The translations under genes and the position numbers were made by a program. A model generated the notes under the pieces. It saw only the letters and a list, made by a program, of their open reading frames with translations, was not told where the DNA came from and did no database searches. A stretch of 5,634 nt of DNA from Marmoricola sp. (GTDB lineage: Bacteria > Actinomycetota > Actinomycetes > Propionibacteriales > Nocardioidaceae), in NCBI GenBank assembly GCA_030151765.1, contig JASLCW010000062.1, positions 1 through 5,634 of the forward strand, read 5' to 3'. Shown one piece after another: positions 1 through 5,634 of the stretch. Each line of letters opens with the position of its first letter. Within the stretch, counting starts at the first letter, position 1.

Positions 1-564
1 GTCCTGATCCTGAAGGAACGGCTGCGTGCGTTGCAGTGGGCCGCCATCGGCATCGGCTTCGTGGCCGTCCTGGTGCTGACCGTCGACTACGGCCACCCGC
101 CGGTCATCGCGCTGATCCTGGCCTTCTCCTTCGGCACCTACGGCCTGGCCAAGAAGTCAGCCAACGTCGGTGCGATCGAGAGCCTCACCTTCGAGACAGC
201 GGTCATCGCACCCTTCGCGCTCGGCTATCTCGTGTGGCTCGGCGCCGCGGGTCAGGCCCACTTCGCCGACGAGGGCGCCGGCCACGTCGCTCTCCTCGTG
301 GGCAGCGGGGTCGTGACCGCCGTACCCCTCCTGCTCTTCGGTGCCGCCGCCACCCGGGTGCCGATGACGACGCTGGGACTCTTGCAGTACCTCGCGCCGA
401 TCATCCAGTTCGGCCTGGGCATCACCGTGCTCGGCGAGCAGATGGCGGCGGGCCGCTGGATCGGCTTCGGCCTGGTCTGGCTCGCCCTCATGGTGTTCAC
501 CTACGAGGCGCTGCGCCACCACCGTCGCCAGTTGGCGATGGCCGCCGAGTCCTGCTCGGTCTGA
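1..564 (+). CDS. rarD: RarD-like EamA/DMT-superfamily permease, 3' part (5' end outside window)
   Basis: Integral inner-membrane protein of the drug/metabolite transporter superfamily, RarD branch. Transport substrate is unknown; the old link to chloramphenicol sensitivity in Pseudomonas is family knowledge. The frame is open from base 1, and 187 residues are visible before TGA at 562-564. Compared from memory with the roughly 296-residue E. coli RarD, about 110 N-terminal residues are missing. The visible part starts in the LxxERxR-QW region that closes the first EamA repeat (residues 3-13). It continues through the second repeat: AFSFGTYGLAKK (41-52), VTAVPLLLFGAAATR (105-119), TLGLLQYLAP (124-133) and a GE pair at 145-146. 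Five to six hydrophobic segments are visible, followed by a basic tail (LRHHRRQ, 171-177). The TTG at 31 lies inside the conserved region and is not a credible start. The gene converges on the polyprenyl synthase gene with a three-base gap. Family assignment is secure; function is not. Confidence 0.88.
   Translation, partial: VLILKERLRALQWAAIGIGFVAVLVLTVDYGHPPVIALILAFSFGTYGLAKKSANVGAIESLTFETAVIAPFALGYLVWLGAAGQAHFADEGAGHVALLVGSGVVTAVPLLLFGAAATRVPMTTLGLLQYLAPIIQFGLGITVLGEQMAAGRWIGFGLVWLALMVFTYEALRHHRRQLAMAAESCSV
545..559. terminator. Possible bidirectional hairpin at convergent gene ends
   Basis: The sequence shows CCGAG-TCCTG-CTCGG, a perfect 5-bp GC-rich stem with a 5-base loop, inside the last codons of the RarD gene and starting 9 bases beyond the stop of the minus-strand synthase gene. 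On the plus strand a G-U pair can add one step. A second inverted repeat, GCCGAC at 572-577 with GTCGGC at 592-597 (14-base loop), lies just past the RarD stop, inside the synthase gene. Neither has a following T-run on either strand, so neither is a classical intrinsic terminator. Actinobacteria often use hairpins lacking a U-tract, and the convergent layout needs some stop signal here. Chance occurrence in GC-rich DNA is quite possible. Confidence 0.22.
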
Positions 565-567
565 CGC

Positions 568-1608
568 CTACGCCGACCGCACGGCCACGACGTCGGCAAA
601 CGCCTCCAGCGCTGCCCGGACGGATCCCTCGGGGAGCACTTCGAGGAGCTGCTTGGCCTCGTGGGCGCGCGCAACGACGTAGACACGCGCCTCGTCCATT
701 GCCGGATGCTTGCGGAGCAGGTCGAGCGCCTCGGCGTGCAGGTCGGCGTCGGCGGCCAGGTCGGCGGCACGGGCCGGGTCGAGCAGCTCGATCAGCCGGG
801 CGTCGGCCGGGTCCTTGGATGCGCGCGCGATCAGCACCGGAAGAGTCGGCACACCTTCCTTGAGGTCGGTGCCGGGCGTCTTGCCCGACTCGTCGCTCTC
901 GGAGGCGATGTCGAGGATGTCGTCGGAGAGCTGGAAGGCGGTCCCGACGAGTTCGCCGTACGCCGTCAGCGCTGTGACGATCTCGGGGGCGGCGCCGGAG
1001 AACAGCGCACCGTAGTGGGCCGACGTCGCGATCAGGGAGCCGGTCTTGCCGGCGACGACCTCGAGGTGGTGGGCCAGGGCGTCCTCGCCGGGTCCCGGCG
1101 TGACGGTCTCGAGGATCTGTCCCTCGACCAGTCGGGTGAAGGTCTCGGCCTGGATGCGGACGGCCTCCGGCCCCAGCTGCGAGGTGAGCTCCGACGACTT
1201 GGCGAACAACCAGTCGCCGGTGAGGATCGCGACCATGTTGTCGTAACGCGCGTTGGCGGAGTCCTCGCCGCGGCGCAGCTCGGCCTCGTCCATCACGTCG
1301 TCGTGGTAGAGCGATCCCACGTGGGTGACCTCGACGACCGATGCGGCGGTCAGCACCTCCGGCGCGTCCGGACGCGGACCTGCCTCGGCTGCCAACAGCA
1401 CCAGCAGCGGCCGGAATCGCTTGCCGCCCGCGGCCAACAGGTGGCGAGCCGCCTCGGTGACGTAGGGCGCCCGGCTGGAGGCGTGGCGGTAGAGATCCTC
1501 CTCCACGACGGCCATCCGCGCCCGCAACCGCTCGGCGAGCGCCTCGTCGAGGATCGGGAGCGCCAACTCGGCCGGCGAGGGAGCCGTCACGTCGTGGGGA
1601 GTCGTCAC
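568..1608 (-). CDS. Polyprenyl (long-chain trans-isoprenyl) diphosphate synthase
   Basis: Condenses isopentenyl diphosphate units onto an allylic diphosphate to give a long all-trans prenyl diphosphate, most likely the menaquinone side-chain precursor (IspB/HepT/GrcC-type enzyme). Cytosolic, Mg-dependent, 346 residues, normal for the family. Motifs in order are GGKRFRP (61-67, isopentenyl diphosphate binding), first aspartate-rich motif DDVMD (103-107), GDWLFA (131-136), KT (188-189), FQLSDDILD (225-233) with the second aspartate-rich motif at 229-233, and K243 plus DLKEG (248-252). Small residues G98 and S99 at five and four positions before the first motif suggest a long-chain product; exact length cannot be read. 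I chose the GTG at 1608 because it forms a 4-base GTGA overlap with the nuoN stop and has GGGAG ten bases upstream. An upstream in-frame ATG at 1689 would extend the protein into nuoN with a family-atypical, Arg/Gly-rich leader. A GTG at 1590 is an alternative. Stop is TAG. It is the last gene of this nuo operon segment. Confidence 0.93.
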   Translation of the reverse strand: MTTPHDVTAPSPAELALPILDEALAERLRARMAVVEEDLYRHASSRAPYVTEAARHLLAAGGKRFRPLLVLLAAEAGPRPDAPEVLTAASVVEVTHVGSLYHDDVMDEAELRRGEDSANARYDNMVAILTGDWLFAKSSELTSQLGPEAVRIQAETFTRLVEGQILETVTPGPGEDALAHHLEVVAGKTGSLIATSAHYGALFSGAAPEIVTALTAYGELVGTAFQLSDDILDIASESDESGKTPGTDLKEGVPTLPVLIARASKDPADARLIELLDPARAADLAADADLHAEALDLLRKHPAMDEARVYVVARAHEAKQLLEVLPEGSVRAALEAFADVVAVRSA

Positions 1609-3206
1609 CTGATGAATTCTCCCGTACGGGTGATCAGATCCAGAACCGGGCCCGGTACGACGCCCATCACGACGGTCACGACCAGGCACACCCCGATCGT
1701 GGCCGAGGTGAGGACCGACGAGCGGGTGACCTCACCGACGCCGTCCGTGCTGGGCTCGGTGAAGAACATCAGCCGGATGTGCCGGACGTAGAAGGTGATC
1801 GCCATGATGCTGCAGGCGATCGCCACCAGCACGACCGGCCAGGCACCGGCCGACAGTGCGGAGGTGAAGACCGCCCACTTGCCGATGAAGCCCGCGGTCA
1901 GCGGAATGCCGGCCATCGAGAGCAGGAACACCGCGAACGCTCCGGCGACCAGCGGGGAGGTGCGCCCGAGACCGGCCCACCGCTCGTACGCCGTCGCCTC
2001 GCCACCGGTGTCACGCACCAGCATGACGATCGCGAACGCGCCGATCATCGCGAACCCGTAGGTCGTCAGGTAGAAGAGCACGCCCTCAGTCGCGCTGAAC
2101 TGACCCTTGCCGAGCTCGCCGGCGCTCTGCACGCCGAGCACCCCGACGAGGATGAACCCGGTGTGGGCGACCGACGAGTAGGCGAGCATCCGCTTGACGT
2201 CGTTCTGCACGATCGCGAGCACGGCGCCCAGCAGCATCGATGCGATCGCGATCACCCACAGCATCGGCTGCCAACTCCACCGCTCGCCGCCGAAGGCGAC
2301 GTAGAGCAGGCGCAGCAGCGCGCCGAAGGCGGCGACCTTGGTGCCGGCAGCCATGAACGCGGTGACGGCCGTCGGGGCGCCCTGGTAGACGTCCGGGGTC
2401 CAGGCCTGGAAGGGCGCGGCACCGACCTTGAACAGCAGGCCGACGCACAGCAGACCGATTCCGGCCAGGAGCAGGCCGTGGTTGGCCGAACCGGCGCGCA
2501 CGGCCTCGTTGATCCCCGCGAAGGAGACCGAGCCGGCGAAGCCGTAGACCAGCGCAGCGCCGTACAGGAAGAAGCCGGATGCGAAGGCGCCGAGCAGGAA
2601 GTACTTCATCGCGGCTTCCTGGCTGAGCAGGCGGCGGCGACGCGCGAGCCCGCACAGCAGGTAGAGCGGCAGCGAGAGGACCTCCAGCGCGACGAACATG
2701 GTGAGCAGGTCGCCCGACGCCGGGAAGAGCAGCATGCCGCTGACGGCGAAGAGCAGCAGCGGGTAGATCTCCGTGTGCTCCAGACCGCGGGTCGAGGCCT
2801 CGCGCTCGCCCTCCGACCCGGGCAGCGCGGCAGCCTGGCCGATGAAGCCGGACACGCCACCCTCGAGACGCTGCTCGGCGAACAGGGCGATCCCGCCGAG
2901 GGCGAAGACCAGCAGCAGTCCCCACAGGTAGACCGTCGGACCGTCGACCACGACGCTGCCCATGGCCCCGACGAGGCCACGTCCATCGGCGCCGTTCGCA
3001 CCCTCGTGGACCTTCAGGTCGGTGCCGACGATGACCGTGGACACGAGCGCGGCGATCACCGTGACGAAGGCCAGACCGATCTGCGGCAGACGACGCGTGC
3101 CGCGCGGCAGGAACGCCTCGAGGGCCACCCCGACGCAGGCACCGCCGAGCACGATCAGGAGCGGCAGAAGCTCGGCGTACTCGATGTGGGGCTTGACGAA
3201 CTCCAT
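1605..3206 (-). CDS. nuoN: NADH-quinone oxidoreductase subunit N (complex I, NuoN)
   Basis: Antiporter-like proton-translocating subunit of the membrane arm of respiratory complex I (NADH to quinone, here probably menaquinone). Length is 533 residues against about 485 in E. coli, with many hydrophobic helices throughout. Proton-path residues recognisable by motif are E175 in FVALEVLSLPLYLL (171-184), K201 in MKYFLLG, K260 in LLFKVGAAPFQAWTPDVYQG (257-276, a NuoN signature), K290 in GTKVAAFG and K443 in GFIGKW. These match E. coli E133, K217, K247 and K395 except K201, for which I give no equivalent. Much of the extra length is a hydrophilic stretch at about 112-147 (GSEGEREASTRG) between early helices. 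The ATG at 3206 is supported by GGGAGAGG ten bases upstream and the TGATG junction with nuoM. The 3' end overlaps the synthase gene by four bases. Confidence 0.97.
   Translation of the reverse strand: MEFVKPHIEYAELLPLLIVLGGACVGVALEAFLPRGTRRLPQIGLAFVTVIAALVSTVIVGTDLKVHEGANGADGRGLVGAMGSVVVDGPTVYLWGLLLVFALGGIALFAEQRLEGGVSGFIGQAAALPGSEGEREASTRGLEHTEIYPLLLFAVSGMLLFPASGDLLTMFVALEVLSLPLYLLCGLARRRRLLSQEAAMKYFLLGAFASGFFLYGAALVYGFAGSVSFAGINEAVRAGSANHGLLLAGIGLLCVGLLFKVGAAPFQAWTPDVYQGAPTAVTAFMAAGTKVAAFGALLRLLYVAFGGERWSWQPMLWVIAIASMLLGAVLAIVQNDVKRMLAYSSVAHTGFILVGVLGVQSAGELGKGQFSATEGVLFYLTTYGFAMIGAFAIVMLVRDTGGEATAYERWAGLGRTSPLVAGAFAVFLLSMAGIPLTAGFIGKWAVFTSALSAGAWPVVLVAIACSIMAITFYVRHIRLMFFTEPSTDGVGEVTRSSVLTSATIGVCLVVTVVMGVVPGPVLDLITRTGEFIR
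1614..1656. repeat. Cluster of perfect palindromes at nuoN 3' end / synthase ribosome binding site
   Basis: Within 43 bases there are four perfect palindromes: GAATTC (1614-1619), CCCGTACGGG (1621-1630), TGATCA (1631-1636) and ACCGGGCCCGGT (1645-1656). The 10-base palindrome includes the GGG of the synthase Shine-Dalgarno, so in the mRNA its CCC can pair with the ribosome-binding GGG. All of it is coding for the NuoN C-terminus except the bases serving the next gene. The palindromes are directly seen; a regulatory role is inference. Confidence 0.4.
1619..1623 (-). promoter_or_regulatory. Ribosome binding site of the polyprenyl synthase gene
   Basis: On the minus strand GGGAG lies at 1623-1619, ten bases before the GTG at 1608. 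It decides the start of the synthase gene in favour of this GTG over the upstream ATG at 1689. It sits inside the nuoN coding region, so ribosomes finishing nuoN pass over it, which fits translational coupling. Confidence 0.65.
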
Positions 3207-3224
3207 CAGTTGGCCGCCTCTCCC
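3204..3224 (-). promoter_or_regulatory. nuoM/nuoN coupling junction with ribosome binding site
   Basis: On the minus strand a strong purine-rich site, GGGAGAGG (3224-3217), precedes the nuoN ATG (3206-3204) by ten bases. The nuoM stop TGA (3208-3206) shares its last base with that ATG, giving AACTGATG. This arrangement supports the chosen nuoN start and termination-reinitiation between the two subunits. Confidence 0.75.
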
Positions 3225-4735
3225 TCGTGGCCGGCAGGCAGGTCGCCGGTGCTGACGGTGGGTGCATCGTCGTGGATGCCCATCTGGTGCTGGAGGTCAG
3301 CGACCATCGGGTTGCTCACGTCGAGCAGCGGGGACGGGAAGAATCCGAAGAACACCAGTGCGACCATGAGCGGCGCCACGGCAGCGATCTCGCGGACGTT
3401 GAGGTCCTTGGTGGTCTCGGCCTCGGGCGGTGTCGGACCCGTCATCGTGCGTTGGTACATCCACAGCACGTAGATCGCGGACAGGACCACGGCGAGGACC
3501 GCCAGTGCTCCGACGTACCAGCCGTAGTCGAAGGCCGCGACGAACACCAGGAACTCGCTGATGAACGGCGACAGGCCCGGCAGTCCGAGCGTCGCGAGGC
3601 CGGCGATCAGGAACATGCCCGCCAGGACCGGAGCGACCTTCTCGACGCCGCGCATCTCGCTGATCAAGGTGGTGCCGCGGCGTTCGGTGAGATAGCCCGC
3701 GACCAGGAAGAGCGCGGCGGTGCCGAGGCCGTGGTTGACCATGTAGAGGATCGCGCCGGTGCCGCCCTGGCTGGTCATCGTGAAGACGCCCAGCGTGATC
3801 AGGCCGAAGTGGCTCAGCGAGGTCAGACCGATCAACCGGAAGATGTCGTCCTGGCCGATCGCGATGAAGGCACCGTAGATCACCGAGATCAGCGCCAGCG
3901 TGATCACCAGCGGGGTCGCCCAACGCGACGCCTCGGGGAAGATCCCGAGACAGAAGCGCATCATCCCGAACGTGCCGATCTTGTCGAGGATGCAGACCAG
4001 CAGCACGCCGGTGCCGGGCGTCGCCTTCTCGGTGGTGTCCGCGAGCCAGGTGTGCAGCGGGAACAGCGGCGCCTTGATCGCGAATGCGATGAAGAAGCCG
4101 AAGAACAGCCAGCGCCCGGCCTCCGTGCCGATGTCGAGCTTCTCCAGGTCAGCCAGGAGGTACGACGGGTGCCCGGCCTGGGCCGAGACGACGTAGAGCC
4201 CGATCACCGAGGCCAGCAGGATCAGACCGCCGGCGAGCTGGAACATCAGGAACTTCAGGGCCGCGGCACCGCGTCCGTCCCGACCGAACCCGCCGACCAG
4301 GAAGTACGCCGGGATCAGGGTCGCCTCGAACACGACGTAGAAGAGGAACACGTCGGTCGCGCAGAACACCGCGAGCGAAAGGCCTTCGAGGGCGAGCGTC
4401 CAGGCCACGAACGAGCGGGCTCCGGCAGAATCGGGGTCGTCGGCCTTGAACCACTCCGCGCCCAGAACGAGCGGGACGAGCAGCACGGTCAGCAGCACCA
4501 GCAGCAGGCCGAGACCGTCGACGCCGAGGGCGTAGTGCACCCCGAAGGCCTCGATCCACTCGCGACTCTCGGTGAACTGGCGTCCACCGTCCGTCTCGTA
4601 GGACGCGGCGAGCACCCCACCGACGACGAGCGTCGCGAGCGCGACGCCCAGACCGACGGTCTTGCTGAGCGTGCGGGGCAGCAGCGCCACCGCCACCGCG
4701 CCGACGATCGGCAGCCAGACCAGCAGACTCAACAT
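3206..4735 (-). CDS. nuoM: NADH-quinone oxidoreductase subunit M (complex I, NuoM)
   Basis: Second antiporter-like proton-pumping subunit of complex I, embedded in the cytoplasmic membrane. At 509 residues it matches the usual length. Recognisable features are E137 in YVVFEATLIPAYFLVGGFG (133-151), matching the essential E. coli E144; K221 in FAIKAPLFPLHTWL (218-231), matching K234; K252 in ILDKIGTFGMMRF (249-261), matching K265; and E394 in FISEFLVF (391-398), matching E407. TSLSHFG (305-311) and a YMVNHGLGTAALFLVAG stretch (331-347) are further family motifs. The loop after HTWL reads ADTTEKATPGTG where the common form is PDAHxxAPTxGS, which I regard as an actinobacterial variant. A hydrophilic tail (about 470-509) follows the last helix. 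The ATG at 4735 is fixed by the TGATG overlap with nuoL, but only a weak GGTGGTGGTG lies upstream, so expression probably depends on coupling. Confidence 0.97.
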   Translation of the reverse strand: MLSLLVWLPIVGAVAVALLPRTLSKTVGLGVALATLVVGGVLAASYETDGGRQFTESREWIEAFGVHYALGVDGLGLLLVLLTVLLVPLVLGAEWFKADDPDSAGARSFVAWTLALEGLSLAVFCATDVFLFYVVFEATLIPAYFLVGGFGRDGRGAAALKFLMFQLAGGLILLASVIGLYVVSAQAGHPSYLLADLEKLDIGTEAGRWLFFGFFIAFAIKAPLFPLHTWLADTTEKATPGTGVLLVCILDKIGTFGMMRFCLGIFPEASRWATPLVITLALISVIYGAFIAIGQDDIFRLIGLTSLSHFGLITLGVFTMTSQGGTGAILYMVNHGLGTAALFLVAGYLTERRGTTLISEMRGVEKVAPVLAGMFLIAGLATLGLPGLSPFISEFLVFVAAFDYGWYVGALAVLAVVLSAIYVLWMYQRTMTGPTPPEAETTKDLNVREIAAVAPLMVALVFFGFFPSPLLDVSNPMVADLQHQMGIHDDAPTVSTGDLPAGHEGEAAN

Positions 4736-4740
4736 CAGTT
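4733..4740 (-). promoter_or_regulatory. nuoL/nuoM stop-start junction (AACTGATG)
   Basis: The nuoL stop TGA (4737-4735) shares its final base with the nuoM ATG (4735-4733). The 20 bases before it read as repeated GGT/GTG with no clear GGAGG-like site, unlike the nuoN junction. Initiation of nuoM is therefore probably by re-use of ribosomes finishing nuoL. The coupling is inferred; the overlap is seen directly. Confidence 0.6.
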
Positions 4741-5634
4741 CACCACCACCAGGGTCAGGACGAGCAGCAGTGCACCGCCGAGGATGCCGAGCGCATAGGA
4801 CCGCACATAGCCGGTCTGGAGGCGCCGGAGCAGTTCGCCCGTGCCGGCGAGGATCGTCGTACCGCCCATGATGAGGCCGTCGACGATGGTCCGGTCACCG
4901 GACGTCAGGGCGCGGGTGGTCGCCCGACCCGGGTTGACGACGAGCGCCTCGTTGATCGCGTCACCGTAGAGGTCGGCGCGGGCCGCCCTGGTGGCGAAGG
5001 AGACCTTGGCCGGTGCGGTCCGCGGAACGGGCTTGCTGCCGACCAGCACCCAGGCCAGCGCCACCCCGATGCCGACGACGGCGATGGTGATCAGCGTCAG
5101 CACGATCACCGGCAACGGCGGCTCCTCGTGGGGCGCATGCCCGACGACCGGGCTGAGCCAGTCGACGATCCAGTTGCCGGCCAGCATCAGGCCACCGAGC
5201 GCGGAGAGCGCAGCGAGCACCATCAGCGGGATGGTCATCACCAGCGGACTCTCGTGCGGGTGGACGCCCTTCTCCCAGCGGCCCTTGCCCTTGGCGTTGG
5301 CGGTGAAGAAGGTCATCAGCATCATCCGGGTCATGTAGAAACCGGTGATGCCGGCGCCCAGGAGGGCGCAGAGTCCGACGATCGGGTTCTCGGTGAGGGC
5401 GACCTCGATGATCTTGTCCTTCGACCAGAAGCCCGCGAAGGGCGGGATCCCGATGATCGCGAGGAAGCCGAGGGCGAAGGTCGCGAAGGTGATCGGCAAC
5501 GCCTTCTGCAGCGCACCGTAGTGACGCATGTCGACGTCGTCGTCCATCGCATGCATCACCGAGCCGGCGCCGAGGAACATGTTGGCCTTGAAGAAGCCGT
5601 GGGTCAGCAGGTGGAAGATCGCGAAGGCGTAGCC
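4735..5634 (-). CDS. nuoL: NADH-quinone oxidoreductase subunit L (complex I, NuoL), C-terminal part (5' end outside window)
   Basis: Most distal antiporter-like subunit of complex I. It carries the long lateral helix that runs along the membrane arm. The frame is open to the right edge, and 299 C-terminal residues are visible, about half of a normal 600-650 residue NuoL. The visible part begins in FHLLTHGFFKANMFLGAGS (7-25), the conserved HxxTHxFFKA helix, with K16 matching E. coli K342. Next come GIPPFAGFWSKDKI (62-75), where K72 matches K399, and the GFYMTRM segment (98-104). The C-terminal region has the NuoL-specific pattern DLYGDAINEALVVNP (221-235), then D247 and D252, then RLQTGYVRSYALG (271-283), leading into the last helix. 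An internal ATG at 5580 lies inside a conserved helix and is not the start. The gene ends in the TGATG junction with nuoM. Confidence 0.96.
   Translation of the reverse strand, partial: GYAFAIFHLLTHGFFKANMFLGAGSVMHAMDDDVDMRHYGALQKALPITFATFALGFLAIIGIPPFAGFWSKDKIIEVALTENPIVGLCALLGAGITGFYMTRMMLMTFFTANAKGKGRWEKGVHPHESPLVMTIPLMVLAALSALGGLMLAGNWIVDWLSPVVGHAPHEEPPLPVIVLTLITIAVVGIGVALAWVLVGSKPVPRTAPAKVSFATRAARADLYGDAINEALVVNPGRATTRALTSGDRTIVDGLIMGGTTILAGTGELLRRLQTGYVRSYALGILGGALLLVLTLVVVN

Noticed and set aside
36..863. Plus-strand open frame in a second frame of the RarD gene
   Set aside because: Arg/Pro-rich out-of-frame translation typical of high-GC DNA; the RarD frame has clear EamA motifs.
1606..1689. 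Upstream ATG extension of the synthase gene into nuoN
   Set aside because: It would add 27 Arg/Gly/Asp-rich residues unlike the family; the GTG at 1608 has a ribosome binding site and a coupling overlap.
661..1791. Plus-strand open frame (376 codons) opposite the polyprenyl synthase
   Set aside because: Gly/Arg/Val-rich antisense translation with no motifs; the minus-strand frame carries both aspartate-rich motifs.
1779..3473. Long plus-strand open frame (564 codons) opposite nuoN
   Set aside because: Its translation is rich in Arg, Glu, Asp, Gln and His with no recognisable fold or motif, as expected from the antisense of a GC-rich membrane-protein gene; NuoN on the other strand is unmistakable.
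4741..4756. Short CACCACCACC run as a possible repeat or tag-like element
   Set aside because: It is only the reverse complement of the GTG valine codons at the NuoL C-terminus (LVVVN).
3227..4798. Long plus-strand open frame (523 codons) opposite nuoM
   Set aside because: Low-complexity charged translation, no family resemblance; a shadow of nuoM, which has all its signature residues.
1..5634. Search for mobile elements, CRISPR, tRNA/rRNA, phage or defence genes
   Set aside because: Nothing seen: genes abut with spacings of -4 to +3 bases, all have housekeeping identities, composition looks even, and there are no spaced direct repeats or transposase or integrase motifs.

Overview
The window is a compact, GC-rich and almost fully coding stretch with no sign of mobile DNA. 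It reads as the end of an actinobacterial respiratory complex I (nuo) operon. High G+C, frequent GTG codons, start/stop overlaps between genes, the NuoM sequence style (ILDKIGTFGMMRFCL) and the placement of a polyprenyl diphosphate synthase directly after nuoN all suggest an actinobacterium. A Nocardioides-like member of the Nocardioidaceae is my best guess, from remembered gene order and motif style rather than a database search.

Layout, in the order of minus-strand transcription from right to left: nuoL (5634 to 4735, 5' end outside the window), nuoM (4735 to 3206), nuoN (3206 to 1605), then a trans-polyprenyl diphosphate synthase gene (1608 to 568). nuoL/nuoM and nuoM/nuoN each share one base in a TGATG junction. 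nuoN and the synthase share four bases (GTGA). From the plus strand, the 3' two-thirds of a RarD-type EamA transporter gene (1 to 564) ends three bases from the end of the synthase gene, so the two units converge tail to tail with essentially no spacer.

Functionally, NuoL, NuoM and NuoN are the three antiporter-like proton-pumping membrane subunits of NADH:quinone oxidoreductase. The synthase makes a long all-trans prenyl diphosphate, most likely the side-chain precursor of menaquinone, the quinone that actinobacterial complex I reduces. The operon thus appears to join part of the proton pump with supply of its lipid electron acceptor. The RarD-like permease belongs to a separate transcription unit, and its substrate is not known from the sequence.

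I found no RNA genes, CRISPR arrays, insertion sequences, attachment sites or origins, and no gene-free stretch longer than a few bases. The window is conserved housekeeping DNA. The points worth a second look are the translational-coupling junctions, a cluster of perfect palindromes that includes the synthase ribosome binding site, and the spacer-less convergent gene ends. I see no undescribed system.
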